The position numbers were made by a program, and so were the translations under genes. Shown piece by piece: positions 17,292 through 25,387 of a DNA stretch of 64,000 nt. Each line of letters begins with the position of its first letter. Positions within the stretch are counted from its first letter, which is position 1. The stretch lies in the NCBI RefSeq assembly GCF_900130015.1, contig NZ_FQXS01000004.1, positions 124,001 to 188,000 on the forward strand. The letters are read 5' to 3'. Origin of the DNA: Desulfofustis glycolicus DSM 9705 (GTDB lineage Bacteria > Desulfobacterota > Desulfobulbia > Desulfobulbales > Desulfocapsaceae). The notes beneath the pieces were generated by a model. The model did no database searches and was not told the DNA's origin. It saw only the letters and a list, made by a program, of their open reading frames with translations.

Positions 17292-18610
17292 TTTTCGTTG
17301 CCCTGATAATTCTCATATTCTGTCTGGTCATCGGTGTTCCCGTCCCGGTAAGTTTCATGGCGTCCGCCGCCTGGTTGATTTTTTATGGCGGCCCGGCTGG
17401 AGAAGGGTACCAGGCAACGCAGCTGCTTCCTTACGGCTATGCCCAGATGAACTCGGTCTCCCTGATTGCAATTGCCCTGTTTATCGCGGCAGGGGGCATC
17501 ATGGAGCGCGGCAGAATCGGTGAGAAACTGATTGATTTCGTCGATGTCTTTGTCGGTCACTACAAGAGCGGTCTCGCCTTTGTCGCCGTCATCTCCTGTG
17601 CGATTGTCGGTTCTATCTGCGGGGCTGCCTGCGCCACACTGTCGTGTGTCGGTTCGATCATTTTTCCCAGGTTTTATGCCGAAGGATATCCGCGGGGGGT
17701 CGGGGCCGCACTTTTGGCCAATGCGTCGCTCCTGGGCCTGCTTATCCCGCCCAATGCCACGCTGATTATATTCGCCTGGATCAGCGGCCAATCGGTGCTG
17801 GCCTGTTTCCTGGCCACCGTGGTACCCGGTTTTATTACGATAGCATTATTGTGCACGGTCAGCTGGTGGCTACTCCGTAAAAGCACCACGATTAAAATCG
17901 GCAAAAAGAAACATCGAACCAATCTCGATCGGGTGCGACTGCTCAAATCCAGAGGCAAGCTGGCCCTGCCGGCCCTGATGCTACCGATCATAGTCTTGGG
18001 AGGTATCTACGGCGGTGTTATGACCACCACCGAGGCCTCGGCAATGGCGGTATTTTATGCCATTCCCGTCGGCATGTTCGTCTATAAAGGGCTCAACCTG
18101 AAAAACACCTACGAGGTTATTGTCGAGACTGCGGTCACCACCGGGGTCATCATGGTCATGCTCTACAGTGTTGCAATGCTGAGCCGTCTTTATCTTCTCG
18201 AAGATCTGCCGGGCGTTTTGCTTGCGCTGTTTTACGCTGTTTCCAGCGATCCCATGGCCATCATGTTCATGATCAACCTCTTCCTGGTACTCATGGGCAT
18301 GCTGATGGACGATATCAGCGTCGTTGTGCTGACCACCCCGATCCTGATGCCGATCATCTTGGAACTGGGGTTCAATCCGATCCATTACGCTGCGATTGTC
18401 GGCGTCAATACCGGGCTTGGTTGCATTACCCCGCCCGCTGCACCTGTCCTGTACTTGTCTGGCCGCTTAGGGGGTGCTCCCATCGACGAGATGATGAAAC
18501 CATGCCTGTGGTTTATCGTACTCTGCTGGGTGCCGGTACTGTTTGTGACGGTTTTCTTCCCGAAGCTGTCTCTGTTCCTGCCCCACTATATTATGGGAAC
18601 ACCGTGGTAA
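17288..18610 (+). CDS. dctM: TRAP transporter large permease DctM
   Basis: A 440-residue polytopic permease of the DctM/ion-transporter superfamily, about 12 helices. It drives substrate uptake with the sodium or proton gradient. Conserved stretches include the glycine-rich GSICGAACAT, LLIPPNATLIIF and the C-terminal GLGCITPPAAPVLYL, the two halves of the internal repeat. Coupled to dctQ by a 4-base ATGA overlap. A small membrane protein follows directly. Confidence 0.93.
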   Translation: MIFVALIILIFCLVIGVPVPVSFMASAAWLIFYGGPAGEGYQATQLLPYGYAQMNSVSLIAIALFIAAGGIMERGRIGEKLIDFVDVFVGHYKSGLAFVAVISCAIVGSICGAACATLSCVGSIIFPRFYAEGYPRGVGAALLANASLLGLLIPPNATLIIFAWISGQSVLACFLATVVPGFITIALLCTVSWWLLRKSTTIKIGKKKHRTNLDRVRLLKSRGKLALPALMLPIIVLGGIYGGVMTTTEASAMAVFYAIPVGMFVYKGLNLKNTYEVIVETAVTTGVIMVMLYSVAMLSRLYLLEDLPGVLLALFYAVSSDPMAIMFMINLFLVLMGMLMDDISVVVLTTPILMPIILELGFNPIHYAAIVGVNTGLGCITPPAAPVLYLSGRLGGAPIDEMMKPCLWFIVLCWVPVLFVTVFFPKLSLFLPHYIMGTPW

Positions 18611-18616
18611 CGCATT

Positions 18617-18769
18617 ATGAATTTCTATTGCACAATCTTTGCGGTCCTGTGCTTCGCTTTTTTTCTTGCCGGCATAACGACCAATTCGCCTTTTGCATTT
18701 TTAACGGCGATGATGTTTGGTGTCCTGTCGAGGACTGCAAGTAAAAAGGGCTGGCCCAATCCTTGGTGA
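18617..18769 (+). CDS. Small membrane protein, 50 residues, unknown
   Basis: An ATG 7 bases after the dctM stop opens a 50-codon frame ending TGA at 18769. The product begins MNFYCTIFAVLCFAFFLAG, continues with a second hydrophobic stretch (FAFLTAMMFGVL), and ends in a basic, tryptophan-containing tail (SKKGWPNPW). Two short helices with a charged C-terminus are typical of real small membrane proteins. The Shine-Dalgarno sequence is weak, so translation may be coupled to dctM. It could be a TRAP accessory peptide. I do not recognise a family. Confidence 0.5.
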   Translation: MNFYCTIFAVLCFAFFLAGITTNSPFAFLTAMMFGVLSRTASKKGWPNPW

Positions 18770-18815
18770 ACTGAACATATTCCTTGAACGATTTATCGGC
18801 CTTGAGAGTAATCCC

Positions 18816-18855
18816 GCCGTTTCCGGCCAGTCTCAGAAGGCAGGCCGGAAACGGC
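18816..18855. repeat. Strong GC-rich hairpin
   Basis: A perfect 13-bp inverted repeat, GCCGTTTCCGGCC and GGCCGGAAACGGC, with a 14-base loop. It lies 46 bases after the small membrane ORF. No T-run follows on the plus strand, so it could be a terminator of imperfect type, an mRNA-stabilising stem or a palindromic element. Confidence 0.6.
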
Positions 18856-19059
18856 TCTTGGCAAGCCTTCTGCCAGCAGTTCGCAGCTCTTGAGATCAAC
18901 GGTGTCGATATTGCGGTTGCCTTTTATTCGAAGTAAGACTCTCATTTTCGGCACACGAGCTGCGCTCGAGATCTGTTACCTCTTTACGCTACCACCACCT
19001 CGTTTGTAGGTTGTCAAACACTTCAGACGAGACAGACTTTTTAAGTTTTTGAGGTCGTC

Positions 19060-20052
19060 ATGAAAGACAGCACAATACGTTTTTTTTCGGGAAGCGACAT
19101 ACGCGCCCTGCTGACCATGGAAGATTGTATAGAAGCCATGAAAAGCGCTTTCAGCTCGCTGAGCGATGGAGAAGTGGTCATGCCGGTACGGTCCCGCCTG
19201 GAGATGCTCCCGGACAATGCCAATGCGTTGTTCATGCCGGTGTACATGCCCACCATCAACAGGGTTGGGGTGAAGAGTCTTACCAACTGCATAGACAATC
19301 CCAAAAAAGGGCTGCCTATGATCCACGCCTTGATGACGATTTTCGATTCCTCTACCGGCGTGCCTCTCGCCATATTGGACGGTGAAGCCATTACCGCCAT
19401 GCGAACGGGCGCCGTTTCCGGCCTGGCCACCTCCTTTCTTGCCAGGGAATCTTCACGGACAGCGGCGATCATAGGTACCGGATTCCAAGCGGAAACCCAA
19501 CTCATAGCGATTTGCACAGTGCGACCGATCTCCAGGGCGTACGTCTTCGACCTGCTGACCGAAAAAGCAGAGGCGTTCGCCGGCAAAATGAGAGAGCGCC
19601 TCAATATCGAAGTCCTGGTCGCCGCATCACCGGCCATTCTTCAGGAGGCTGACGTGGTCTGCACCGCGACTCCGTCGCGGCAACCGGTGTTTGACGATGC
19701 CTTCTTGAAACCCGGCGCACACATCAATGCGGTCGGCGCTTACAAACCTGATATGGTTGAAATACCGCCGGAAACCATTATCAGAGCAAAAATCGTCGTC
19801 GATCAGCGGGACGGCTGCTTGGCGGAGGCTGGTGATATTCTTGGGCCGCTTGAGAAAAAACTTATCACCGCTGACCATATTCACGGTGAACTTGGCGAGG
19901 TAGTAACGGGTAGAGTCGCTGCCCGAGAAAACGAAGACGAGATCACGGTTTTCAAATCGGTCGGCGTTGCCGTGCAGGATCTCGTCAGTGCCGACCTTGT
20001 TTTCAGGAAGGGCCTTGAGAAAGGGATCGGCACGGAGCTGTCCCTGGCTTAG
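19060..20052 (+). CDS. Ornithine cyclodeaminase / ketimine reductase family protein
   Basis: A 330-residue OCD/mu-crystallin-family protein with substrate-binding DGEAITAMRTGAVSG, a Rossmann dinucleotide motif IIGTGFQAETQL, and the late conserved FKSVGVAVQDL. Members either deaminate ornithine to proline or reduce cyclic imines such as delta-1-pyrroline-2-carboxylate to proline. In an island with HypD and proline dehydrogenase, and no proC, either activity would fit; sequence alone does not decide. GAGG sits 7 bases before the ATG. A DMT permease follows after 105 bases. Confidence 0.88.
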   Translation: MKDSTIRFFSGSDIRALLTMEDCIEAMKSAFSSLSDGEVVMPVRSRLEMLPDNANALFMPVYMPTINRVGVKSLTNCIDNPKKGLPMIHALMTIFDSSTGVPLAILDGEAITAMRTGAVSGLATSFLARESSRTAAIIGTGFQAETQLIAICTVRPISRAYVFDLLTEKAEAFAGKMRERLNIEVLVAASPAILQEADVVCTATPSRQPVFDDAFLKPGAHINAVGAYKPDMVEIPPETIIRAKIVVDQRDGCLAEAGDILGPLEKKLITADHIHGELGEVVTGRVAARENEDEITVFKSVGVAVQDLVSADLVFRKGLEKGIGTELSLA

Positions 20053-20157
20053 TGTTGCTAAGCGCGATAACGAGGATGACAGGCTCCTTTGGGTGCACAG
20101 GATCCGGGGATAGGTAAGGGCTGCCTCTGTCTCCGGCACACGCATTTTGGAGAGGTG

Positions 20158-21051
20158 ATGACCAATCAGACAAAGGCTTTTCTTCTGACCATCACTGCCG
20201 TGATCTTGTGGGGGACAGCGGCTTCGGCCTTTAAGATCGCTCTGGCATACGTTACGCCGTATATTCTTCTGTTCTACTCAGCTCTGGTTTCCACCGTGGC
20301 GCTCTTTGCCATCCTGCTGTTTCAGGGGAAACTCGTCGATGTCGCCCGGTTGCCTCCGAAATCATGGGCGCTGGCCGCGCTACTCGGTTTTATCAACCCC
20401 TTTTGCTACTACCTCGTTCTTTTTAAAGCCTACGCCATGCTCCCCGGTCAAATCGCCATGTCGCTCAATTACGGCTGGCCTTTTGCCCTGACGGTCTTGT
20501 CGGTCCCGCTGCTCAAGCAGAAACTCACCAGGGTGCAGGTCGTCTCGATCGGAGTGAGCTTTTTCGGCGCCGTGGTGATAGCCACCAAGGGCCGCTTCTT
20601 GAGCTTCGGCGAGGTCAGTACCTTCGGCGTCGTCTTGGCAATTAGCTCCACGCTGCTGTGGGCGGTCTTCTGGTTACTCAGCGCCCGGGACCGCGTCGAT
20701 CCAGTGGTGAAGCTCTTTTTGGGGTTTGTCTTCGGCCTGCTCTATATTGTTGTGTGCAGCCCGATCTTTGGTGGGATACAGCTGCCGACACCGGTCGCCG
20801 CGGTACCTCTCGTCTACATCGGCCTCTTCGAGATGGGTATCACCTTCGTGCTGTGGCTGACCGCACTGCAACTCAGCAGTTCCACCGTCAGAATCGGCAA
20901 TCTGGTCTATATTTCACCCTTTCTTTCCCTGCTTTTCCTTCATCTCGTTGTCGGTGAAGAGATTCACCTGACAACCTTTATCGGCCTGTTCCTGATTGTC
21001 GGTTCAATCATTTTTCAGGAAACCAGGACTAAAAAAGCCGGCCTTCCCTGA
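20158..21051 (+). CDS. EamA/DMT-superfamily permease
   Basis: A 297-residue inner-membrane protein of ten predicted helices in two five-helix EamA repeats (AVILWGTAASAFKIAL in the first, AISSTLLWAVFWLLSARD in the second). Such proteins export or import amino acids and other metabolites. The ATG at 20158 has GGAGAGG just upstream. Placed after the OCD-family gene, it may export an end product or import a substrate. Its last codons contain the terminator of the convergent hypD operon. Confidence 0.88.
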   Translation: MTNQTKAFLLTITAVILWGTAASAFKIALAYVTPYILLFYSALVSTVALFAILLFQGKLVDVARLPPKSWALAALLGFINPFCYYLVLFKAYAMLPGQIAMSLNYGWPFALTVLSVPLLKQKLTRVQVVSIGVSFFGAVVIATKGRFLSFGEVSTFGVVLAISSTLLWAVFWLLSARDRVDPVVKLFLGFVFGLLYIVVCSPIFGGIQLPTPVAAVPLVYIGLFEMGITFVLWLTALQLSSSTVRIGNLVYISPFLSLLFLHLVVGEEIHLTTFIGLFLIVGSIIFQETRTKKAGLP

Positions 21052-21066
21052 GTAGGAGAGGCCGGC
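21031..21066 (-). terminator. Rho-independent terminator of the hypD operon
   Basis: Read on the minus strand, GCCGGCCT, a 14-base loop and AGGCCGGC are followed at once by six T. It lies 72 bases beyond the hypD stop and overlaps the last codons of the DMT permease gene. On the plus strand no T-run follows the stem. Confidence 0.85.
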
Positions 21067-21137
21067 CCTGCCGACCACGGCGCCGATTTTCATCGTTCGT
21101 TGTGTCGCGCAGTCATGGGAGTTATATAAAGGGGACG

Positions 21138-23498
21138 TCAGACTGTCTCTTGCTCGGTCCTGAGAATGATTTCCTCCTGATGCGCCTCGTCCAGATCGAC
21201 GAAATAATCGCTGTAGCCCGCCACCCTCACCAGGAGATTTCGATAATCGTCCGGTTGCTGTTGAGCCAGTCGCAGCGTTTTGGTATCGACCACGTTGAAC
21301 TGGATATGATGCCCTCCCAAGCGAAAGTAGGTGCGGATCAGTCCGGCGAGTTTTTTCAGATCGTTGTCCGACGCTAGGACGCTCGGCAGGAACCTTTGAT
21401 TGAGCAGGGTGCCGCCCGATTTGACCTGATCCATCTTTGCAAGCGATTTGATAACTGCAGTCGGTCCGTTCCGGTCGGCACCATGAGAGGGCGACGTTCC
21501 GTCCGAGGCCGGCATGTAAGCAAAGCGGCCATTGGGGGTTGCACCCAGCATCTTGCCGAAATAGACGTGACAGGTTGTCGACAGCATGTTGAGGTGATAT
21601 CCGGTACCCTTGGTGTTGGGTTTGCCGTCTATGGCAGCAAACAGACTTTCATAGACCTGCTGCATGATGGTGTCGGCCCGGTCGTCATCATTGCCGAAAA
21701 ACGGCGTCTTGTTGAACAGCTTCAAGCGCAGCGGCTCCGCTTCGGCAAAATTTTCGGCAAGAGCTTTCAGCAACTCATCCCAGCTCAGGATGTTCTGAGT
21801 ATAGATGTGGGTTTTAATCGCAGAAAGACTGTCAGTGACCGTGCCGATTCCGCAACACTGGATGTAATTGGTATTGTAACGCGGACCGCCGTCGTAATAG
21901 TCTCTGCCCTTGTCAATGCAATCGGCAATAACCACGGACAGAAACGGGGCAGGGCAATACTTGGCGTACATCCGTTCGATATAATTGTTTACTTCGATCT
22001 TAAGGTTGACGACGTATTCCAGTTGACGGCAAAAGGCGGCATAGAGATCTTCATAGGTTGCAAAGGTCCGGGGATCTCCGGTTTCGATGCCGACCAGCTC
22101 TCCGCTGAGGGGATCGACTCCATTGTTCAGAGTAATTTCCAATATTTTTGGCACATTAAGATAGCCGGTAAGAATGTAGGCTTCTTTGCCGAAAGCTCCG
22201 GTCTCGATACAGCCGCTGGTTCCTCCTTCGCGGGCGTCCTCGACGCTCTTTCCTGCACGAATCTGTTCCATGACAACCATGTCGGTGTTGAATACCGACG
22301 GATAGCCGTACCCTTTGCGAATCACTTTAGCGGCGGACAACAGAAATCGATCCGGCGTTTTTGTACTGATGTGCACACTTGGCTGCGGCTGCAGGAGGTG
22401 CAGTTCGTCGGCAACCTCGAGAGCCATATAAGAGATTTCGTTGCAGCCGTCACAGCCGTCCTTAAAGAGGCCGCCGAGATTGATCTGGGTGAAATCATTG
22501 TAGGTGCCGCTCTCTTTGGCGGTAACGCCAACCTTGGGCGGCGCGGTGTGATTGTTTACCTTTATCCAGAAGCAGGCAAGCAGCTCTTTCGCCTTGTCCC
22601 GGTCAAGAAGTCCATCGGCCAGATCTTGCTGATAAAACGGGAACAAGTGCTGATCGAGGTGCCCCGGGGACATGGCGTCCCAGCCATTGAGTTCGGTGAT
22701 GGTCCCCAGATGAACAAACCAGTACATCTGCAGGGCTTCGTGGAACGTGCGCGGAGCATGTTCCGGTACCCACCGGCAGACCTCGGCGATGTGCAGCAAT
22801 TCTTCGCGGCGCTGCCGGTCGCTCTCTTCGCTGGCCAGTTGTTCGGCAAGCTCGGCATGACGCCGGGCAAAAATGATGACCGCCTCACAGGCGATATCCA
22901 TTGCGGTTAGTTCTTCATATTTATCCGATGCTTCGGGATCGTTCAGGTAATCGAGTCGGCCGATATGGGCCTGAATCCTTCGGCGGTAGTCTTTCATGCC
23001 GCTAGCGTAGATGCTGCCGTCCAGAACGGTATGCCCCGGCGCCCGCTGCTCCATGAACTCGGTGAACAATCCGGCTTCATAGGCCTTCCGCCAGTTCTCC
23101 GGAACCTTTCCGAAAATTCGTTCCCGCATCGATCTTCCCTGCCAGTATGGGATCACTTTGGCTTCATATTCAGCGATATCCGCGTCGTCGACGTGATAGC
23201 CGGTCATGGTTCTGCTGCTCAGGATTCGCAGATCTTCGGCACTGTGGCAGGTCAGTTCGGGAAAGGTGGGGACGACCTTCGGGGCGGGGCCCCGCTCGCC
23301 GACGATGAGTTCGTCTTCGCCGATGTAAATCGTCTTGTTCTCGCAGATATACTTGAAGAAACCGGCTCTGGTGATAGGAAGCGAATATTTGCCGGCATGC
23401 TCCTGGTAATATCTGGTTTCAAGCAGGGCCCGTTCTATGGAAATCGACGGCTGCGCTTTAAAACTGGCCGTTCTCAGCCTTTCAATTCTGTGATTCAT
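21138..23498 (-). CDS. hypD: trans-4-hydroxy-L-proline dehydratase (glycyl radical enzyme)
   Basis: Radical dehydration of trans-4-hydroxy-L-proline to (S)-delta-1-pyrroline-5-carboxylate. The 786-residue chain is close to the length of Clostridioides difficile HypD. Thiyl Cys430 and Glu432 lie in GGTSGCIETG, and radical Gly761 in VRVAGYSDYF. Subtracting 4 from the C. difficile numbering as I recall it, the substrate-pocket residues His156, Asp274, Ser330, Phe336, Tyr446 and Thr641 are all kept, which favours HypD over choline, glycerol or isethionate lyases. Start at 23498 is 4 bases after the activase stop with GGGGGA as ribosome site; an in-frame ATG at 23513 is less likely. Confidence 0.9.
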   Translation of the reverse strand: MNHRIERLRTASFKAQPSISIERALLETRYYQEHAGKYSLPITRAGFFKYICENKTIYIGEDELIVGERGPAPKVVPTFPELTCHSAEDLRILSSRTMTGYHVDDADIAEYEAKVIPYWQGRSMRERIFGKVPENWRKAYEAGLFTEFMEQRAPGHTVLDGSIYASGMKDYRRRIQAHIGRLDYLNDPEASDKYEELTAMDIACEAVIIFARRHAELAEQLASEESDRQRREELLHIAEVCRWVPEHAPRTFHEALQMYWFVHLGTITELNGWDAMSPGHLDQHLFPFYQQDLADGLLDRDKAKELLACFWIKVNNHTAPPKVGVTAKESGTYNDFTQINLGGLFKDGCDGCNEISYMALEVADELHLLQPQPSVHISTKTPDRFLLSAAKVIRKGYGYPSVFNTDMVVMEQIRAGKSVEDAREGGTSGCIETGAFGKEAYILTGYLNVPKILEITLNNGVDPLSGELVGIETGDPRTFATYEDLYAAFCRQLEYVVNLKIEVNNYIERMYAKYCPAPFLSVVIADCIDKGRDYYDGGPRYNTNYIQCCGIGTVTDSLSAIKTHIYTQNILSWDELLKALAENFAEAEPLRLKLFNKTPFFGNDDDRADTIMQQVYESLFAAIDGKPNTKGTGYHLNMLSTTCHVYFGKMLGATPNGRFAYMPASDGTSPSHGADRNGPTAVIKSLAKMDQVKSGGTLLNQRFLPSVLASDNDLKKLAGLIRTYFRLGGHHIQFNVVDTKTLRLAQQQPDDYRNLLVRVAGYSDYFVDLDEAHQEEIILRTEQETV

Positions 23499-23502
23499 TT
23501 CA

Positions 23503-24402
23503 TCATCCCCCAATGCGAACGTGTAGTCCCCGGTCAGTTAGCATTTCCGCCCATGCCGCTACTTTTTCCCGACCAGATGGTTGAAACTGCACCGCCGGAT
23601 AATCCCGGTTCATTTTTCGATATTTCGATTCGGCTATATTGTGATAAGGTAAAAGGTCTACGCCGGGTGGACAAGGCAAACCGGCAAGGAATTCACTGCT
23701 CAGACGCAGATTTTTCTGATCGCTGTTAACCCCTTCAATCAGGGGAATCCGTATCCGGAATGGCACACCCCTGTGGGCCAGAGTCCTGATATTTTCAAGT
23801 ATCAGGCCATTATCAACACCGGTGTAGATTTTGTGCTTTTCAGGATCCATATGCTTGAGGTCGATCAGGAAGAGCTCACACTGTTCGGCGACCTGCAGCA
23901 GTAATTCGGTCTTAGCAAAAGCAGACGTATCGACCACCCGATGAATGTCCAGTCGGCCGCATTGACGGAGCAGCTCGAGCAGGAATTCCGGCTGCATCAA
24001 CGGCTCACCCCCGGAGAACGTCACACCGCCGCCCGATTCGTCGTAAAACGGGGTGTCCTTTTCAATTTCAGAGATGATCTCCTCGACGCTTGCCTCCCAG
24101 CCGATGGCCTCATGGGCCAAAGCAGGACAAACGGAAACACATGCCCGGTTTTGCTCACAGGTGGTGAGATCCCGCAAGATCCCCGTACTCACCATTTTGA
24201 GGCTGCCGGTGGGGCAAGCGGTGAGACATTCACCACAGCCAATACACTTATCCTTTATCCAGATAACCGATAATTCCTTTTCCAGGCCCTCGGGATTGTG
24301 ACACCACCAGCACCGCAACGGACAGCCCTTGAAGAATATGGTCAGCCGGATATTCGGACCATCATGGATGGCGTATTTCTTTATTGCGAAGACAGAACCC
24401 AT
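23503..24402 (-). CDS. Glycyl radical enzyme activase (radical SAM)
   Basis: Installs the glycyl radical on HypD using S-adenosylmethionine. In 299 residues it has the radical SAM motif C27-x3-C31-x2-C34 (GCPLRCWWC), a ferredoxin-like insert with Cys53, 56, 59 and 63 (CIGCGECLTACP), and a second motif with only Cys82, 88 and 92 (CEQNRACVSVCP), one cysteine short of a standard four-ligand set. FSGGEPLMQ and DLKHMD are normal activase motifs. First gene of the two-gene operon. No promoter was assigned in the 233 bases upstream. Confidence 0.92.
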   Translation of the reverse strand: MGSVFAIKKYAIHDGPNIRLTIFFKGCPLRCWWCHNPEGLEKELSVIWIKDKCIGCGECLTACPTGSLKMVSTGILRDLTTCEQNRACVSVCPALAHEAIGWEASVEEIISEIEKDTPFYDESGGGVTFSGGEPLMQPEFLLELLRQCGRLDIHRVVDTSAFAKTELLLQVAEQCELFLIDLKHMDPEKHKIYTGVDNGLILENIRTLAHRGVPFRIRIPLIEGVNSDQKNLRLSSEFLAGLPCPPGVDLLPYHNIAESKYRKMNRDYPAVQFQPSGREKVAAWAEMLTDRGLHVRIGG

Positions 24403-24635
24403 AATGGCGTCTATTCTACCTGATAATGAATACTATTTCTATTGATTTTTTGGACGACATACAGCTTTTTCGCTTTCTCTCATGTCTGCCAAGTTCCTGT
24501 TTCACCAAAGTTTGTTATCCGGTTGTCACGGTGATCGGTGATGATAGCGGTAGAGTGATAACGGAAGAATGAAATGCTGAACCATAAGGAGGGCCGGTAT
24601 TGTCGAGCTTGACGAGGCAGCAGCACGACAGGTTA

Positions 24636-25238
24636 TCAAAATTTTGGTCTTTCGTTGGTTTCACAGATAACCATCAATAACTTCAACTCGGTATCCGCAA
24701 CATTCCGACCGCCGTGGGGAACCGTTGCATCGAGATAGATGGAGTCTCCTTCTTCCATCAGAAACATATCCTCACCATAGGTAAATTCCATCGTCCCCTG
24801 TAAAACAATGACCATTTCCTCTCCGGGATGCACGAAAAGTACCGGCTCAGTTCGCCCCGATTCCAGATACAGGACGCAGGGTTCCATCAATTTGTTTGGT
24901 TTTTCCTGGGCCAGCATCTCCATGCACAGACCAAACGTTGCCGGCTCCTTGTTCAGACGAACCCGGTCCTTCTTCTTTACCAGCACATAAGCGCAGGGTG
25001 CTTGATCAACCCCATCATCGACAAGGACACTCAAGTTGACGCCAAGCGCTTCAGCTATCAAGGCCAGGGTGGAAACCGGTGAAGAAACCTTACCGTTTTC
25101 AATCTTGCTCAACAATCCCTTTGATAAGTTGGTTGCTTTAGACAAATCATTGAGCTTCAGTTGTTTTTTGTTGCGCAGGTTTCTGATCCGGGCCCCGATA
25201 GAGGCCTCTATTGTACTTTTTGTTGAACCAGGCGGCAT
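24636..25238 (-). CDS. XRE-type regulator with cupin sensor domain
   Basis: A 200-residue regulator: helix-turn-helix (about 14-67, ARIRNLRNKKQLKLNDLSKA then SKGLLSKIENGKVSSP) joined to a C-terminal cupin barrel (about 105-195, HPGEEMVIVLQGTMEF, GDSIYLDATVPHGGRN). This class often represses adjacent amino-acid or amine catabolic genes with a small ligand in the cupin. It is divergent from the KARI-like gene 149 bases away. A short palindrome CAAGAAACTTG at 25252-25262, just before its own start, is a possible operator. Confidence 0.9.
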   Translation of the reverse strand: MPPGSTKSTIEASIGARIRNLRNKKQLKLNDLSKATNLSKGLLSKIENGKVSSPVSTLALIAEALGVNLSVLVDDGVDQAPCAYVLVKKKDRVRLNKEPATFGLCMEMLAQEKPNKLMEPCVLYLESGRTEPVLFVHPGEEMVIVLQGTMEFTYGEDMFLMEEGDSIYLDATVPHGGRNVADTELKLLMVICETNERPKF

Positions 25239-25387
25239 TGTAGTTTACTCTCAAGAAACTTGGCATAAACGGCAGTGACGGCGGACCATAAGCCTATGTC
25301 CGTCAACTTAAGGGAAAATGAGGTTTAATGCAAGGAAACAGGACACCTGTCGTCGATCTCAAAACAAACTTGTGGAGGGGATAACCA

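Noticed and set aside
18421-18899. Longer frames on both strands after dctM (107 codons plus, 94 codons minus).
   Set aside because: The plus frame overlaps dctM deeply and the minus frame has no motif; the 50-codon plus frame at 18617 is far more protein-like.
21396-22910. A 504-codon plus-strand open frame opposite hypD.
   Set aside because: Lies wholly antisense to a glycyl radical enzyme with all catalytic residues. The translation has no recognisable motif and reflects codon bias on the other strand.
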